A stretch of 64,000 nt of DNA from Euglena gracilis (GCA_039621445.1 CP154954.1:26238954-26302953); one strand, 5' to 3'. Shown: positions 12,600-22,949, counted from the stretch's first letter. Numbers and translations are program-made. The notes: generated by a model not told the origin, from the letters alone.

Positions 12600-14960
12600 C
12601 AAGCTGCAAGTGCACCACTTATTTGCAACCGCTGCTTTTACCCCTCACTTAATTCTCATCCTCAAACCCTTGCAGCTCATTTTACCAGTAAACACTGACT
12701 CACACGTGGGACAGCTCAAATGCTCTTCGCAGCAAACCCCCAAATTTCCGAAATAACACCCATTGTGGTAGATATCCACATACTATTGCAGGAAATAATG
12801 GAAGGCGGGGAAACACCTGGGAGAAATAAATTTACATCGGCGCTTCGGCACCCCCAGCCCCCTCCCCGCTTTCATGACACCAGGCCCATTTTCTTTTCCC
12901 ATGCATTTAAATGTGGAAGCAGTGCACGCCCCATCCCCCTCCAGACCGGGGTGAGACACAGCTCTCTCCACGGTCTGTTGAATTTGTGCTGATGTATCTC
13001 ATTGGTGTGCACCAACCATTTTCTGTTTTCTTTTGGAGTTTTAACCTTGGACCGGTCACAATGGGCCTGACACCATGTTTCTGCCATCCCCCCCCCCCCC
13101 CCCCCCCGCCCCAGCTCACCCACCAGCTCTCCACCGAGAATGGTGAACGCCGACTCCCCCTCCCGCCGGCACCCACCGTCCAGCACCCGGGAACCCTGCC
13201 CCAACTGTGCCTCCACCCACATCCCATCACACCCAACCCACCACCACCCCACCCTACGCTTCAAAAATTTTGGGACCTCTTCCCCCCGCTTTTTTTTAAC
13301 TTTGTTCCAGCCGCTGAAGTGCAACCATTTATCTGCAACAGCTGCTTTTACCCTCGCTTAATTCTCATCCTCAAATTTCTCTTGCAGCTCATTTCAGCCA
13401 GTAAACACTGACTCACACGTGGGACAGCTCAAATGCTCTTCGCAGCAAACCCCCAAATTTTTCCGAAATAACCCATTGTGGTAGATATCCACATAAAATA
13501 CATTTCTAAATTGCAGGAAATAATGGAAGGCGGTGGCTACTACATCCTTCTCCCCTTCATGCATTTTCCCATGCATTTGTACAGTGCACGATCCCTCCTG
13601 TGAGCTCTCTCCTCTTTTTTGCTGATGTATCTCATTGGTGTGCACCAACCATTTTCTGATTTCTTTTGACTTTTAACCTTTCCTGGGCCTCAATGTTCTG
13701 TTTCTGCCAGCTCCCAGCTTCCACCGAGAATGGTGTCCCCTCCCGTTACCCTCTGTGCCACACCCACAGACACACCCACCCCAAGTCTTCAAGAATTTGG
13801 GGACCGCTTGTCTCTGAAGCTGCAACCATGCAGCTCCAGCTCACCCCTCCACACATGACACAAGGCACCCAGCCACCGCCACTGGAAATACACATAAAGG
13901 AAATAAAAACAATTGCATTTGTGAATTTCAGGAAATACAGAAAGGCGGGGGATCACCTGGGAGAAATAAATTTACATCGGCGCTTCCGGCACCCCCTGCC
14001 CCCTCCCCGCTTTCATGACACCAGGCCCATTTTCTTTTCCATACATTCATATGTGGCAGCAGTGCACGCCCCATCCCCTCCAGACCGGGGTGAGACACAG
14101 CTCTCTCCACGGTTTGTTGATTTTGTGCTGATGTATCTCATTGCATTACATCAGCATGCACATATTGTGCGCACCAACCATTTTATGATTTCTTTTGCTG
14201 CCTCTTGGACTTTGAACCTTGGGCCTGGCACCGTGTTTCTGCCAGCCCCCTCCGCCCCCCCCCCCCCAGCTCACCCACCAGCTCTCCGACGGAAATGGTG
14301 GACGCCGACTCCCTCCCCCCCCCGCCAGCACCCTCCGTCCGGCACCCGGGAACCCTGCCCCGGCCCTGCCTCCACCCACTACCCACCATACCCACCCCCC
14401 ACACACCAGGAGCACCCTAATCTTTAAGAATTTGGGAACCTCTTCTTCCCTCCGTTTTGTCTGAGCGTGGCTCAAGCCTGCTTAAGTGCAACCATTTACC
14501 TGCTTCTGCCCCTTTTAACCTTTTCTTACCTATCCGCGACAGATCACTCTTTCAGCCCATCTAAGTCACTACACACTGAAAAACCTGTGGGACAGCCCAA
14601 CTAGTCTTCGCTGCGAACCCCCAATTTCTAAATGAAACCCCACTGTGGTAGAAACCCCCTTGAGTTAGTAAGATTAACATCCCCAAATTTCATGGAAAGG
14701 CACCCAGGGGAAACAGTTTTTTTATCAGCCCCTCGCATTCCCAGCCTCCCTATTTTTATGACACCAGTCTCCCATCCATTCTTACATGCACCACCGTGTG
14801 CAGTTCACCTCCCCGCCCCGTGCCCCCTCCAGACCACGGTGAGACACAGCTCTTTCCGCGGTTTGTTGAATTTGTGCCGATTTATTTCACAGCCTGCATC
14901 AGCATGCAAGCATATTTTTTACGAGCACCAACCAATGCATAGTTTCTTCTGCTGCCTCAC
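12600..14960. repeat. Tandem repeat family, about 0.53-0.76-kb units, four copies
   Basis: Each unit carries some or all of these phrases in order: 'CACACGTGGGACAGCTCAAA', 'TTGTGGTAGATATCCACATA', 'CAGGAAATAATGGAAGGCGG', 'TTTCATGACACCAGGCCCAT', 'GGGGTGAGACACAGCTCT' and 'GTGTGCACCAACCATTTTC'. The last recurs near 12,998, 13,640, 14,165 and 14,925 (changed in the last copy). Some copies lost their middle or end. The copies are diverged and noncoding in appearance. Confidence 0.8.
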
Positions 14961-15039
14961 CAAAATTTACAACCTCCCCCATCTTGCTCCATTTATAACA
15001 CAATCACCCCGTTGTTTCCCCTCTTCAGGACAACCCAAA

Positions 15040-15450
15040 TCAACCCGTGTTACCTGGCCCATCGAGCTTCTGGATAACCCCAACCACCCCATCTATCTCA
15101 CCCACTGAATTTCTTCCACCCCTCAGTGTTTAACCGCGAACTTCCGGGTACCCAATATATTCCGCCCTGTCTTGCCCACCATGATATATTTATTCTGCAA
15201 AAACCCATGGTGTTTCTCCCACGAACTTCTGGACACCCTCATCCCTGGTTTCAGACCCATCAAATTTCTGGACTACACCAATTACCCCATCCCATGTTGT
15301 TTTACCCACTAAACCCCGTGGTGTTCAACCCACCCAATTTGTGGACCCACCAATGATGTCTTACTCACCGACTTTTGTTTCACCTCCAACCACCCCAGTG
15401 TGTCCAACCCTCCGAACTTCCAAGGTGTGCTACGCGCCGCACTTCTGAAC
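15040..15450. repeat. Degenerate minisatellite, roughly 35-45-bp unit
   Basis: Loose repeats of a phrase like 'CTTCTGGATAACCCCAACC' followed by 'ACCCCATGGTGTTTCACCC' and 'CACCGA' recur about ten times with heavy divergence. It forms the 3' part of the C-rich insertion. Confidence 0.5.
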
Positions 15451-16519
15451 AGCCCCCCCCCCCCCCTGTGCTGTTCTTCACACCGACTGCCCAGACCCCC
15501 CAAAGGCTCCGGATAACCACAGCCAACCATGCTCGCCCTTTCCTTTGGACACCCTGTACTTTGGACTCCTCTCCGCGCCTCCTGTGTCATTCCCTCCCAC
15601 TGTTCACCCACACTTTTTTTTTCCCTATCCCCCACCCCGTATTTTTACGGTACTCTCTAGTTTTCGCAACTCACTCTATTTACCCCCTGGACACTAAACC
15701 CCACACCCCCCCACAGGCGAACCCCCAACAAATCCCAAAATCCTACATCAAATCTTAATGCCCGGGCTCCGGGGGTGCCCTCCTGAGTGGTGCTTGTGTA
15801 CGCCCACGGCTGGAGGCACTGCGCAGCAATGCGGGGCACTACAAATCCAAATCCAAAATCCCCACCTGCAAGGGGGGTCCGGACCGACCCTCGGGGGGGT
15901 TCCCGGGACCCCCCCCAAAAAGGGTCAATTTTTTCCTCCGGCGCTTCGCGCCGAAAATTTTTTGCATTTTTGGCACATTTTTGCCCAAAAAGTGCCCAAA
16001 ATGGCACGTTTGGTCGTTTTGGGGGGTCAAAAAATTTTCGGCCACCCTGACCGCGCACCTGTTTAGGTGGGGGGGGGTGCCCCCCCCCCCCCCCCCCCCC
16101 CTCCTGGCCCGCAGGGGGGGGTCCGGACCACCCCCCCCCCCTCCTCTCCTTATATCGAACCCTGCCCCCCCCCGGGGGGTCTACTAACAGGGCTAGCTGG
16201 TGGAATTTTTTTTCCAGTGACCGGCGCGAAGCGCCGGAATTTTTTTTGACCCCCCAAAATGGCCCAAAAATGCCCGTTTTTGGCCATTTTTGGGAATTTT
16301 TGGAACAAAATCAGCCCAAAACCTATTGAAAACCTCATTTCCACCTCGGCGCACAGCGCCGGAGGAAAATTTTTTCCACGCGGGGGGCCCCCCCGCCCCC
16401 CCCCCCCCCCGGGGGGGGAGGGGGGTCTAGCTAGTCCATTTTTTCCAGTGTGTAGCCGATTGGCTAGCCTGTACCCCCCCCCCCCGGGGGGGGTCCTTAA
16501 GCAAGGGCCCGTTTGAGGG

Positions 16520-16858
16520 CTAACCCCCCCCCCACCTATAAGAAACCCGTTTCTATAGGTGGGTTTCCAAAAAATGGCCCGAGGGGTTTCTTATAGGTGG
16601 GGGTTTCTTATAGGTGGGTTTCAATGTCCGAAAAAGTTTTGAGCCGACAAAAAGCCAAAAGTGGCCAAAAACGGTCAAAAATTTCCTTCGGCGCCTTTGG
16701 CGCCGAAGAAAAAAGGGGGTGGTTGGGTTCAAAGCTCCCCAGGGGTTTCTGAGAGGTGGGGGTTTCTTATAGGTGGGCGCGGTCCGAAAATGCCCAAAGG
16801 GTTTCTTATAGGTGGGGGTTTCTTATAGAGGGGGTTTTCTTATAGGTGGGGGGGTTTA
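16520..16858. mobile_element. TAACCC-ended inverted-repeat element A
   Basis: The left end TAACCCCCCCCCCACCTATA and the right end (TATAGGTGGGGGGGTTTA) are inverted copies. Inside, the phrase 'GGGTTTCTTATAGGTGGG' recurs about seven times, once in the inverse direction at the left. It abuts the right target duplication of H2. The same architecture with a different internal phrase occurs at 25.7, 34.0, 44.5 and 45.8 kb. There is no open frame of note. Confidence 0.7.
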
Positions 16859-17640
16859 AACATTTCCAATCCAGCTGGGTTTGTACTTTTTTTTGTGCGC
16901 CAACCAGGTCCAGCTGCCAGCTGGCCGTGCCCCCCGCCCCCCTCGGACCCCACCTGGGGGTCCAGCCATTACCTGTCTGGTTCGAGCCCCCCTGCAGTGG
17001 GACTCATTTGGGCACACGTGCAGCCTCGGCATCCAAAAAGGCTCCTTCTTGCGCCTATTTTTTTACAAGGTTGTTCTTCAATGAAACCAAATGAAGCCTG
17101 CAATAGCATGAATTCCCAGGAATAGCATTAAAATGCATGTGGTGAGATCAGACAGCAGACTTCGATCATTTTTGGACCCCCGTTTGAACCTTCACCAGGG
17201 AGCCCCTCTACCAAGCCCAAACCAGTTCACCACAAGGGCACTTGACCGAAGATGGCCAAAAATACCATTTTTGGCAAGTTTTGATGAATATTCCACGAGC
17301 TATCAACCTCAAAATGACCATTTTGAGAGGGGAAACTAATATTTGGAGATGGAGATGTCGGAGAAGTTGAGAAGTGGAGAGATAGACACAGATAAGGGTA
17401 ACGATACATGGCAAGTGTTAAGTTTAGTACCGCCCCTGGGGGGGTCATTAAACTTGACACCAGGTATGCCATTGGGGAATTGCCTTGGGGTTAGTGAGGG
17501 CGTAAAGTTAGGGTTAAGACTGGCCAGCCTGAGTTTGGCCTCACTCCCCCGGTCACAGGTTGCAGGTTGCGAAAATTTTAACACCACCTTACCTACGACC
17601 GCCCCCTCATTTACGACCCCCCCCCCCCGGTCACAGGGTG
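16859..17640. other. No clear gene; possible intron or upstream region
   Basis: Mixed composition. A C-rich tract ending 'CCCGGTCACAG' at about 17,637 and 'CACCCTTTAG' at 17,656 could be splice acceptors for the exon that follows. I see no promoter signal. Confidence 0.3.
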
Positions 17641-17656
17641 TGCTACCACCCTTTAG

Positions 17657-17873
17657 GGCTGGACACATTGCTGTCGGATGAGGACATCATGTCGTTCCTC
17701 ACCACCCAGTGTGGTCCACTGATGCACCAGAAGGTCATCCGGGATACGTTGCACACCAAGCACTACGGCTTCTTCACCTTCCACGCCTGGGATAGCTTTC
17801 GGAAGTGCCTAGGTGTGGGTGACAATGATCGACAGCAGGCTGCCAGATTTGCATATGACATCATGCCACCCAT
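17657..17873 (+). CDS. RRM-like exon (RNA-binding protein), partial
   Basis: The frame reads LDTLLSDEDIMSFLTTQCG, then PLMHQKVIRDTLHTK, HYGFFTF and HAWDSFRKCLG. This fits the RNA recognition motif from helix 1 on: a helix ending in a Gly turn, strand 2 with VIRD, an RNP1-like KHYGFFTF (consensus [RK]G[FY][GA][FY]V.[FY]), then helix 2. Strand 1 with RNP2 would lie in an earlier exon that I cannot place. The acceptor is probably CCCTTTAG at 17,656. A donor-like CTAG|GTGTGG at 17,812/17,813 could end the exon earlier; otherwise the frame runs on into a CCCA-rich repeat. RS-rich exons lie downstream on the same strand, so an SR-type splicing factor is plausible. The call rests on pattern recognition only. 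Confidence 0.45.
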
Positions 17874-17962
17874 CCACACCAACACCCACCGGCCACCCAT
17901 CCACCCACCCACCCACCCACCCACCTACCCACCTACCCACACACCCGCCTACATCCACCCAC
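17870..17962. repeat. CCCA/CCTA-rich microsatellite
   Basis: Degenerate CCCA and CCTA tetranucleotide runs (CCACCCACCCACCC, CCTACCCACC). Confidence 0.75.
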
Positions 17963-18049
17963 CTGGACCTTGTGAACTCGTCGTAGGTGGCCATTTTCAG
18001 GGTGTTCGAGTCATTTCCTTAGATATTAATTGGGTAATTTACGCTGCCG

Positions 18050-18135
18050 GAGCCGCATTTACACGCACGTGGATGTGCACACGCAGGTGCACGCACGCAT
18101 TTACGCGCTCGTGCATGTGCGCACACCTCCTGACG
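18050..18135. repeat. Alternating purine-pyrimidine CG/CA tract
   Basis: A run of ACGCACGTG, GTGCACACGCA, GCGCTCGTGCATGTGCGCA type steps. Such tracts favour Z-form DNA. No gene is called. Confidence 0.6.
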
Positions 18136-18179
18136 CCACGGCTCATGTTCGGTACGCTTCTCATGATGTGTTAAAACGC

Positions 18180-18868
18180 CGAAGGCGCCGATGGGCCCGG
18201 ATAGAATGAAACAAAGGATGCAACTCAGGAGAATTCTCTGGCCCACGTTTGTCTCGTTCAGAGGAGAATTCGTTTAGAAGTCAAACAAGAGAAACAAAGA
18301 TCATTCATCGTTATCTATGAAACCCTCCTCTCCGCTCTGGGAGGGTCAGTCCACGCTGTTCCACGCTTTTTGCCGGGGTCTGCCAACCCCCCGTCCCACG
18401 CACACGTCCAGAGCTGGATGGGCACGTCGGCGTCGGCCGCTTCACCCTGACTGTCTCTGTCTCCATGAGCGCAGCCGCCCGGAACCCGACGGTCCAGCCC
18501 ACCAGTGCCCGGCCCGACCGGGAGGTGTGCCGCCATGGTGTTACCCGGGCACCCCCCCCCCCCACAGTGCAGCGAGAAGTTTGTGGCTCCGACCACCAGA
18601 TTTTTTTTTAAAAGGTTTGGGACCTGGGGGAGGAGGGTGGGGGTTGGCCGATTGGGTACCCCCTGGAGGGTGGCCTCTATTTTTGGCAGAAGCGCCAAAC
18701 ATTTTTTTTGGAGTCCAAAATTGACCCTTCGAAGCGGGGGTCCCTCCATCCCCCCTCCCGGGGCTCCCCAAGGGTGGGTGGGTGGGCGGGTCTGGGCCCC
18801 AAAAACCTGGACCTTGACTTAATTTGCTCAATTTGTGCAAAGGAACAAAGAATCATCCAAAATTCGAG
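18180..18868. other. No clear gene; possible degraded H3-like element
   Basis: Open frames on both strands are short and not recognisable. From about 18,590 to 18,815 the order of a T-run near CCAGATTTTTTTT, G/C tracts, 'GGGTGGGTGGGTGGG' and 'CCCCAAAAACCTGG' resembles the H3 element at 60,900-61,160. The ends are imperfect and no target duplication is visible. Confidence 0.35.
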
Positions 18869-19049
18869 TTTGGTTGCCTCCGTTGATAAGCAATCCAAGT
18901 CATTTAGATTGCAAACTGGACACACACGCCCACACACACGCGCACCCACAAATTATCGCATGAGGTCAGGAAAGAATGCAGAATATGTTTGCAAATATTT
19001 CGAATTGTTGTCATTTGTTTGAAGTTCTCTGTTTGCCAACTGCCGTCCG

Positions 19050-19440
19050 CGGCAACACCACGGCCATGGATGGTCAGGCCTGGTCGAAACCTTGGCCCGG
19101 CTGTAGTCAGCTGCAGTTGTACAAAACCCAACGAGGCCAGGGATGGATTTTTGACTGGCTGGAAAGTAGACGGCCCGTTGCAACCAGGCTGGTTGGAGTT
19201 TTCCTCGCCGCGGGTAGCTGCAGCTGACCCGCAGTTGACCGCAGCCGACGGCAAGCTGGCCGCGAACAGCGTGGCGGGGCCAAATCCATCCGCCCCAGAA
19301 ATGCGTTGGTCGGAACGGCGAGCAGCCGCGGCCAGCTGTAGCCGGCCACCAAATGGCGGTTGATGCAGCCATAGCCAGCCGCGGCCGGCTGTGGCAGCAA
19401 CCAAACGCACTGCCCCCTCCCACAGCAACCCTGGGCAAAG
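19050..19440. repeat. GC-rich cluster of GCAGCTG/GGCCAGC inverted repeats
   Basis: Short palindromes and inverted pairs recur: 'CAGCTGCAG', 'GCCAGCTGTAGCCGGCC' against 'GCCAGCCGCGGCCGGCTG', 'GGCTGTAGTCAGCTGCAG'. The stretch could form several hairpins. A 272-codon frame on the minus strand crosses it, but its composition (AAA, GGG, RPR) follows the repeats, so I do not call it. Confidence 0.5.
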
Positions 19441-19904
19441 AGGGCGTTTTTGTGGCTCCACTGAGCCTCGACTTACACCCCCTAGAGACAACCACCCAAC
19501 CAGATTCTATAATACTCCGCGAGTTATGAGTGGGGGAGGTGTTGGGGGGGGGCTTCCCACCCCACTCCACCCCCACCCCCACCATATGATTTCCATGTTC
19601 CCCGTTCGGCCTGCTTCTGAAGCAGGCTGTTGATTTCAGGTTTGGACCGGTCAGAGGGAAAGCCCTGGGGATATTGGGGGTAAGCTGTAGAAAATTGGGT
19701 GGACAAAATTTAGGATGGGAAATCGAACGGTTCAGAAAAGGTTCAGAAAAGTTTGACGACTTGGGGCTCAAAAAATGCTATCGTGTTTTTACGGCAAGTT
19801 TCTAAAAACACATCCAAGTGACCTGCCCTTGAAAGTGTCTGGGTCCCCCAACAACATCGGATTTTTATGATGACGCCTGGAACGCGTTGGGGGATACGCC
19901 GGCC

Positions 19905-20180
19905 CTACGTCTGTGGATCTTCCCCATTTTCCAGTTGTTGCCGGTGTTGAAACCTGGGGGTCAAAATTTGGTGTTTCTGGCCCTCCGAAACATGTCGCCA
20001 AGTTGCGATTCCCCCCCGGGAAAAATAAGATGTTACCCAAAATACACGAAACCCCTGGTCTTGTCCGCCACATTTCCTGCATGGCAACTGCCAGTGCCAA
20101 GCAGTGTTCTGGAGGTCCAGTGACAGGCCCACCCCTTTGCTTTCTGATTGCCTGCAGCACCCTGTGAAGATTTTGAACTG
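19905..20180. repeat. Dispersed repeat X, copy 1
   Basis: It matches 50,045-50,320 in order and orientation: 'AATTTGGTGTTTCTGGCCCT' with 'CCGAAACATG', a middle ending 'ACGAAACCCCTG', 'AACTGCCAGTGCC' and 'CCACCCCTTTGCTTTCTGAT', then 'TGCAGCACMSTGTG'. The two copies are about 30 kb apart and clearly diverged. Short frames on both strands give no known family. Confidence 0.7.
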
Positions 20181-20189
20181 CAGTCTATT

Positions 20190-20415
20190 GCTCAAGGATT
20201 CGCAGTACCCCCTCCCCCCCCGGGGGGCTGGACTGCAACTATTCCAAATTTGACAACTGGAAATTTTTGTGTACCCCCCGGGGGGGGTCCACCAGCAGGG
20301 CTAGCTAGCAAAAATATTTTTTCCAGTCGAGGTGACCCTGGGGGGGGGGACCAGCTGGTCCATTTTTTTCCAGTGTCTAGCAAATTGGCTAGCCAGTGGA
20401 CCCCCGGGGATATAT
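20190..20415. mobile_element. H2-related fragment
   Basis: The phrases 'GGGGGGCTGGACTGCAAC', 'CCAGCAGGGCTAGCTAGC', 'TTTTTTCCAGT' and 'GGCTAGCCAGTGGACCCCC' match the H2 family in order, but the terminal repeats are missing. The inner AT-rich centre of H2 is also deleted. Confidence 0.6.
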
Positions 20416-21760
20416 GGGAGTGCATATTTTGCCTACGTTTCCGCATATATAGCACACATTTCACTATTTTTTTTGGCCGGGGTACTTATAATATCAGTTG
20501 TTTTAGAAATCACACCCTTTTCTTTCATCGCTGACTTCCGGGCTATTGCTTGAAGACCCCAGTGGTGGGGGGCACTTAATTTTGGATGGGTTGCTTAAAT
20601 TTGGGGGGTTACAGCAAGGGAGGAATGTGCAAGGTGCATAATTTGCATTCTTATACATAGTGAAAAATTTGTGAAAAGGCTCATTTTTGCATTTTTTTTG
20701 AATATTTTGCCTTTCCATTTTTTGGGGGGTGTTTGTAAAGGCAAACTTTCTCCACTTTCGGACAATTGGTAGTTGCATACCTCACTTTTTTTTGACCAAT
20801 TTCACATTACCAGTAGTTGTAGACCGAAATATATGTGGATGATGCAACTAGGTGAACGAACTGTATCACTTCGCAGGTTTGCAGCATATGTTCCTTTGGT
20901 GTTTCATTTTGGGGCAGGTGAATTTTTTCGAAGTCCTCTCCAGGAAAAATGTGTACAGCCCTGGGGAGCCCTCAAAGGAATTTACAGGTGGCTTGCATTT
21001 TTGACATTTTCTTTGCACTTTTTTTTGCATTTTTTTTTCATTTTTTGCATTGCATATTTTGAGGATCCTTGTTGCATAATCCCCCCCCTGGTTACAACCC
21101 CTGACCAGGGGTTGGTCGGTACACAAGGTGGTTGGTGGGAAAAAGGGGGGGGGGCGCTCACATTTCGCATGTTTTGTGCATATTTTGAGGTTTTGCAGGA
21201 GTTTTCTACCGCATATTCCACCATTTCCGCATATTGCGCATTTTTCTTTGGTGTCAATTTGGGCCGTTTCATACTATTTGGGGCTTTGCCTTCCTTTTTG
21301 GGCCGTTTTCCGTCATCTTGGTCACTGTTGGGCATATTTTGCCCATTTTGGGCCATTGTCAACCACTTTTTTGGTCATATTGCAGGTCAAATGAATGAAA
21401 GTCTCCAATCCAATCAATCACTGGGCATGGCTGGGCATGATTGAAAGATTTGAGTATCCAGAAATTCAGGGGGAACAGTTCCTTGTTGAAAGCTTCATTG
21501 CCAACCGCTGAACCGTTCAGAAAGATGACTGTCTGAATGTGCAAATGGCAATCTGCCAGCAATTAATTTTGTGTATTTTCGCCATCTTTTCTTCAAAAAA
21601 GTGCAACGCTGCCTCTTGCAGTTTTGTGCACACGCCACTGCTTGTATTAGCAGACGATGGGATGATTGGTGTTCTTTATGGCATGGCTCGGTGTTGCTGG
21701 GGTTTTGGTTTGATTTTGATCAGAGCTGCATTCCAATGTCACCGCCTCCTGTTTTCGTGT
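20416..21760. other. T-rich noncoding stretch
   Basis: Repeated phrases of the type 'GCATATTTTG', 'TTTGCATTTTTTTTC' and 'CCGCATATT' give a degenerate repetitive texture. No gene is recognised. A polypyrimidine-rich end leads into the RS exon at 21,770. Confidence 0.4.
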
Positions 21761-21769
21761 CCTCCGCAG

Positions 21770-21868
21770 GCGCGCCACCCCCCTCGCTCACGGCGGTCCC
21801 CATCCCGGTCCCTCTCAGGCACCGAGGAGCAGCCCCCCCCCCCCCGCCCTCATCCACAGGCAGACTGA
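21770..21868 (+). CDS. RS-rich exon 1, partial
   Basis: It begins right after a strong acceptor (GTTTTCGTGTCCTCCGCAG, ending 21,769) and reads ARHPPRSRRSPSRSLSGTEEQ before a proline run and a stop at 21,868. The RSRRSPSRS stretch is typical of arginine/serine-rich domains of SR splicing factors. The true 3' end is probably a donor before the C-run, which I cannot place. The next RS exon begins 66 bp after the stop in a different frame, so the two may be alternative or may be joined through an unseen donor. Confidence 0.4.
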   Translation, partial: ARHPPRSRRSPSRSLSGTEEQPPPPRPHPQAD

Positions 21869-21933
21869 TGTTCACAGCGTTGGATTTGGTTTTCCGGATC
21901 TAACGTCCGGGAACTGAACTTCTGACCCTGCAG

Positions 21934-22407
21934 CGGCGACACGAGGCGTGGGAAGCCCTCGGCGCCTGGGCGCGGTCACGGTCACGGTCGCGGTCGCCGG
22001 CTCGAGCCCGCCACAGCCCCGGGTCCGCCGGGCGCCGGCCGCCTGCCGGGGGGGCGGCTCAGGCAACCGGCCATCCCGCTTCGAACGCCAGGGGGTCTTC
22101 CACATACGCTGACGCCATAGCAGCGGTCACTGCATTGGGGTCTTCGCACCTTGGGCCCCGCAGTCTCCAAACGGTGGGAGCGTGGGCAGGGCTGAATACC
22201 CGGGAAACCCGGCCGGTGGGTGGGACTTTCCCACCCCCACCGCAAAGAAGCATTCCTTCTGCGTCCTCCAGGATGGGGGTGGGGGGGGTCGGACCGAAAA
22301 CAGTGATTTCTTCAGCCAAAGGCAAAAAAGGGGATCCCATCAGTCCCCCCCCCCCCCAGCCAGCAGTTCCTATTGGGCAGCCAACCCCTGCTGCGGCGAT
22401 CCGCTGA
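21934..22407 (+). CDS. RS-rich exon 2 (SR-protein C-terminal region)
   Basis: It follows a good acceptor (CTTCTGACCCTGCAG ending 21,933). The frame opens RRHEAWEALGAWARSRSRSR, continues SPARARHSPGS, and stays open for 158 codons to a stop at 22,405-22,407. The run of four RS dipeptides followed by SPARARHSPGS is a classical RS domain, the region that SR kinases phosphorylate and that recruits the spliceosome. The remainder is Gly/Ala/Pro-rich and may or may not be exonic; a donor could lie after about residue 50. Same strand as the RRM-like exon at 17.7 kb. Best supported ordinary coding segment in the window. Confidence 0.5.
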   Translation, partial: RRHEAWEALGAWARSRSRSRSPARARHSPGSAGRRPPAGGAAQATGHPASNARGSSTYADAIAAVTALGSSHLGPRSLQTVGAWAGLNTRETRPVGGTFPPPPQRSIPSASSRMGVGGVGPKTVISSAKGKKGDPISPPPPQPAVPIGQPTPAAAIR

Positions 22408-22454
22408 ACAGTTGCAGCCAAGTGCCACCTGGTAGATTTTTTCTTTTGCGGTGC

Positions 22455-22535
22455 TGTGGTGGGGGTGGGTGTCCCATCCCCCTCCCAGGTGGGGGGTCGG
22501 CTTCCTCCATCAACCCTTCCCGTACAGGCCCGAAG
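22455..22535. repeat. G/C-tract inverted module
   Basis: 'GGTGGGTGTCCCATCCCCCT', 'CCCAGGTGGGGGGTCGG' and 'CCCTTCCCGTACAGG' follow the same plan as the module at 1,028-1,100. Confidence 0.5.
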
Positions 22536-22949
22536 GCAGGGTCGCAGATTTCTCGGGAATGGAAGCGTGGATCAGCTGTGTCCATTGCTTTCGGAGGGTG
22601 CGCAGTTGCGGCTGGCTGCTCTGAAAGAGGCTCAATTTCGGGGCGGGACTTTACAAATTTGCATCCATGGCATTGCTGGGGGGTTTCTTGCCAATCCCCA
22701 CATCCAGTGGGACAATGAACACCCGAGGGGCTGTCCGGGCAACGTCGGCAGAAGTAGTCTTTGCCCCCTTCGCGCGCTTCTGACCCAGAGCAGGAATCGG
22801 GTGCGGGGGGGGGGGGGTGGCAAATGCGGTTTCACCCGTTTTTTTTTTTTTTGATTTTCAATTTTGGCAAAATTGGTGTTTCTTTGTTTTCTTTCCATGT
22901 CGCGTTTTCCGTTGCGTTCTCCCCCTGCGATGTGGCACGCGACCTACGC

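Larger units (their letters stand above)
2712..15859 (+). mobile_element. 13.1-kb C-rich insertion, retroposon-like
   Basis: This segment interrupts H1. The target sequence CCCCACCTGCAAG occurs once on each side (2,699-2,711 and 15,860-15,872); the leading Cs are uninformative, leaving about 10 informative bases. The 3' end is A-rich, with repeats of CCAAAT/CCAAAAT at 15,842-15,859. A variable 7-20-bp duplication plus a short A-rich tail is what target-primed reverse transcription leaves (known for LINE, SINE and SVA insertions). The + strand is extremely C-rich with few G runs, unlike the flanks. No reverse transcriptase or other domain is recognisable, so a non-autonomous element is inferred. 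The tail orientation suggests transcription on +. Confidence 0.6.
2594..16164. mobile_element. hAT-like miniature element H1 inside H2, itself split
   Basis: The left half, 2,594-2,711, begins CAGGGTTCGATATAAGGAG and matches the left 114 bp of the intact H1 copy at 39,891-40,283. The right half, 15,860-16,164, matches the rest and ends CTCCTTATATCGAACCCTG. Runs of C flank both ends (2,586-2,593 and 16,165-16,173), consistent with an all-C 8-bp target duplication. Together the halves rebuild a complete H1 interrupted at its CACCTGCAAG site. Confidence 0.8.
2495..16519. mobile_element. hAT-like miniature element H2, opened by nested insertions
   Basis: The left end at 2,503 (CTGGCTTCTGCTTAAG) is preceded by TTTGAGGG at 2,495-2,502. 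The right end (CTTAAGCAAGGGCCCG, finishing at 16,511) is followed by the identical TTTGAGGG at 16,512-16,519. The two ends match the left and right halves of the intact H2 copy at 52,227-52,633, including the 'CTGGACTGCAGCTAGTCCAA' phrase on the left and 'CGGCGCACAGCGCCGGAGGA' on the right. An 8-bp duplication with CAGG-type ends is typical of the hAT superfamily. The copy is split after 2,593 by element H1 and resumes at 16,165. Confidence 0.85.

Noticed and set aside
18953-19771. 272-residue minus-strand protein
   Set aside because: Its composition follows GC-rich inverted repeats, and no domain or splice context supports it.
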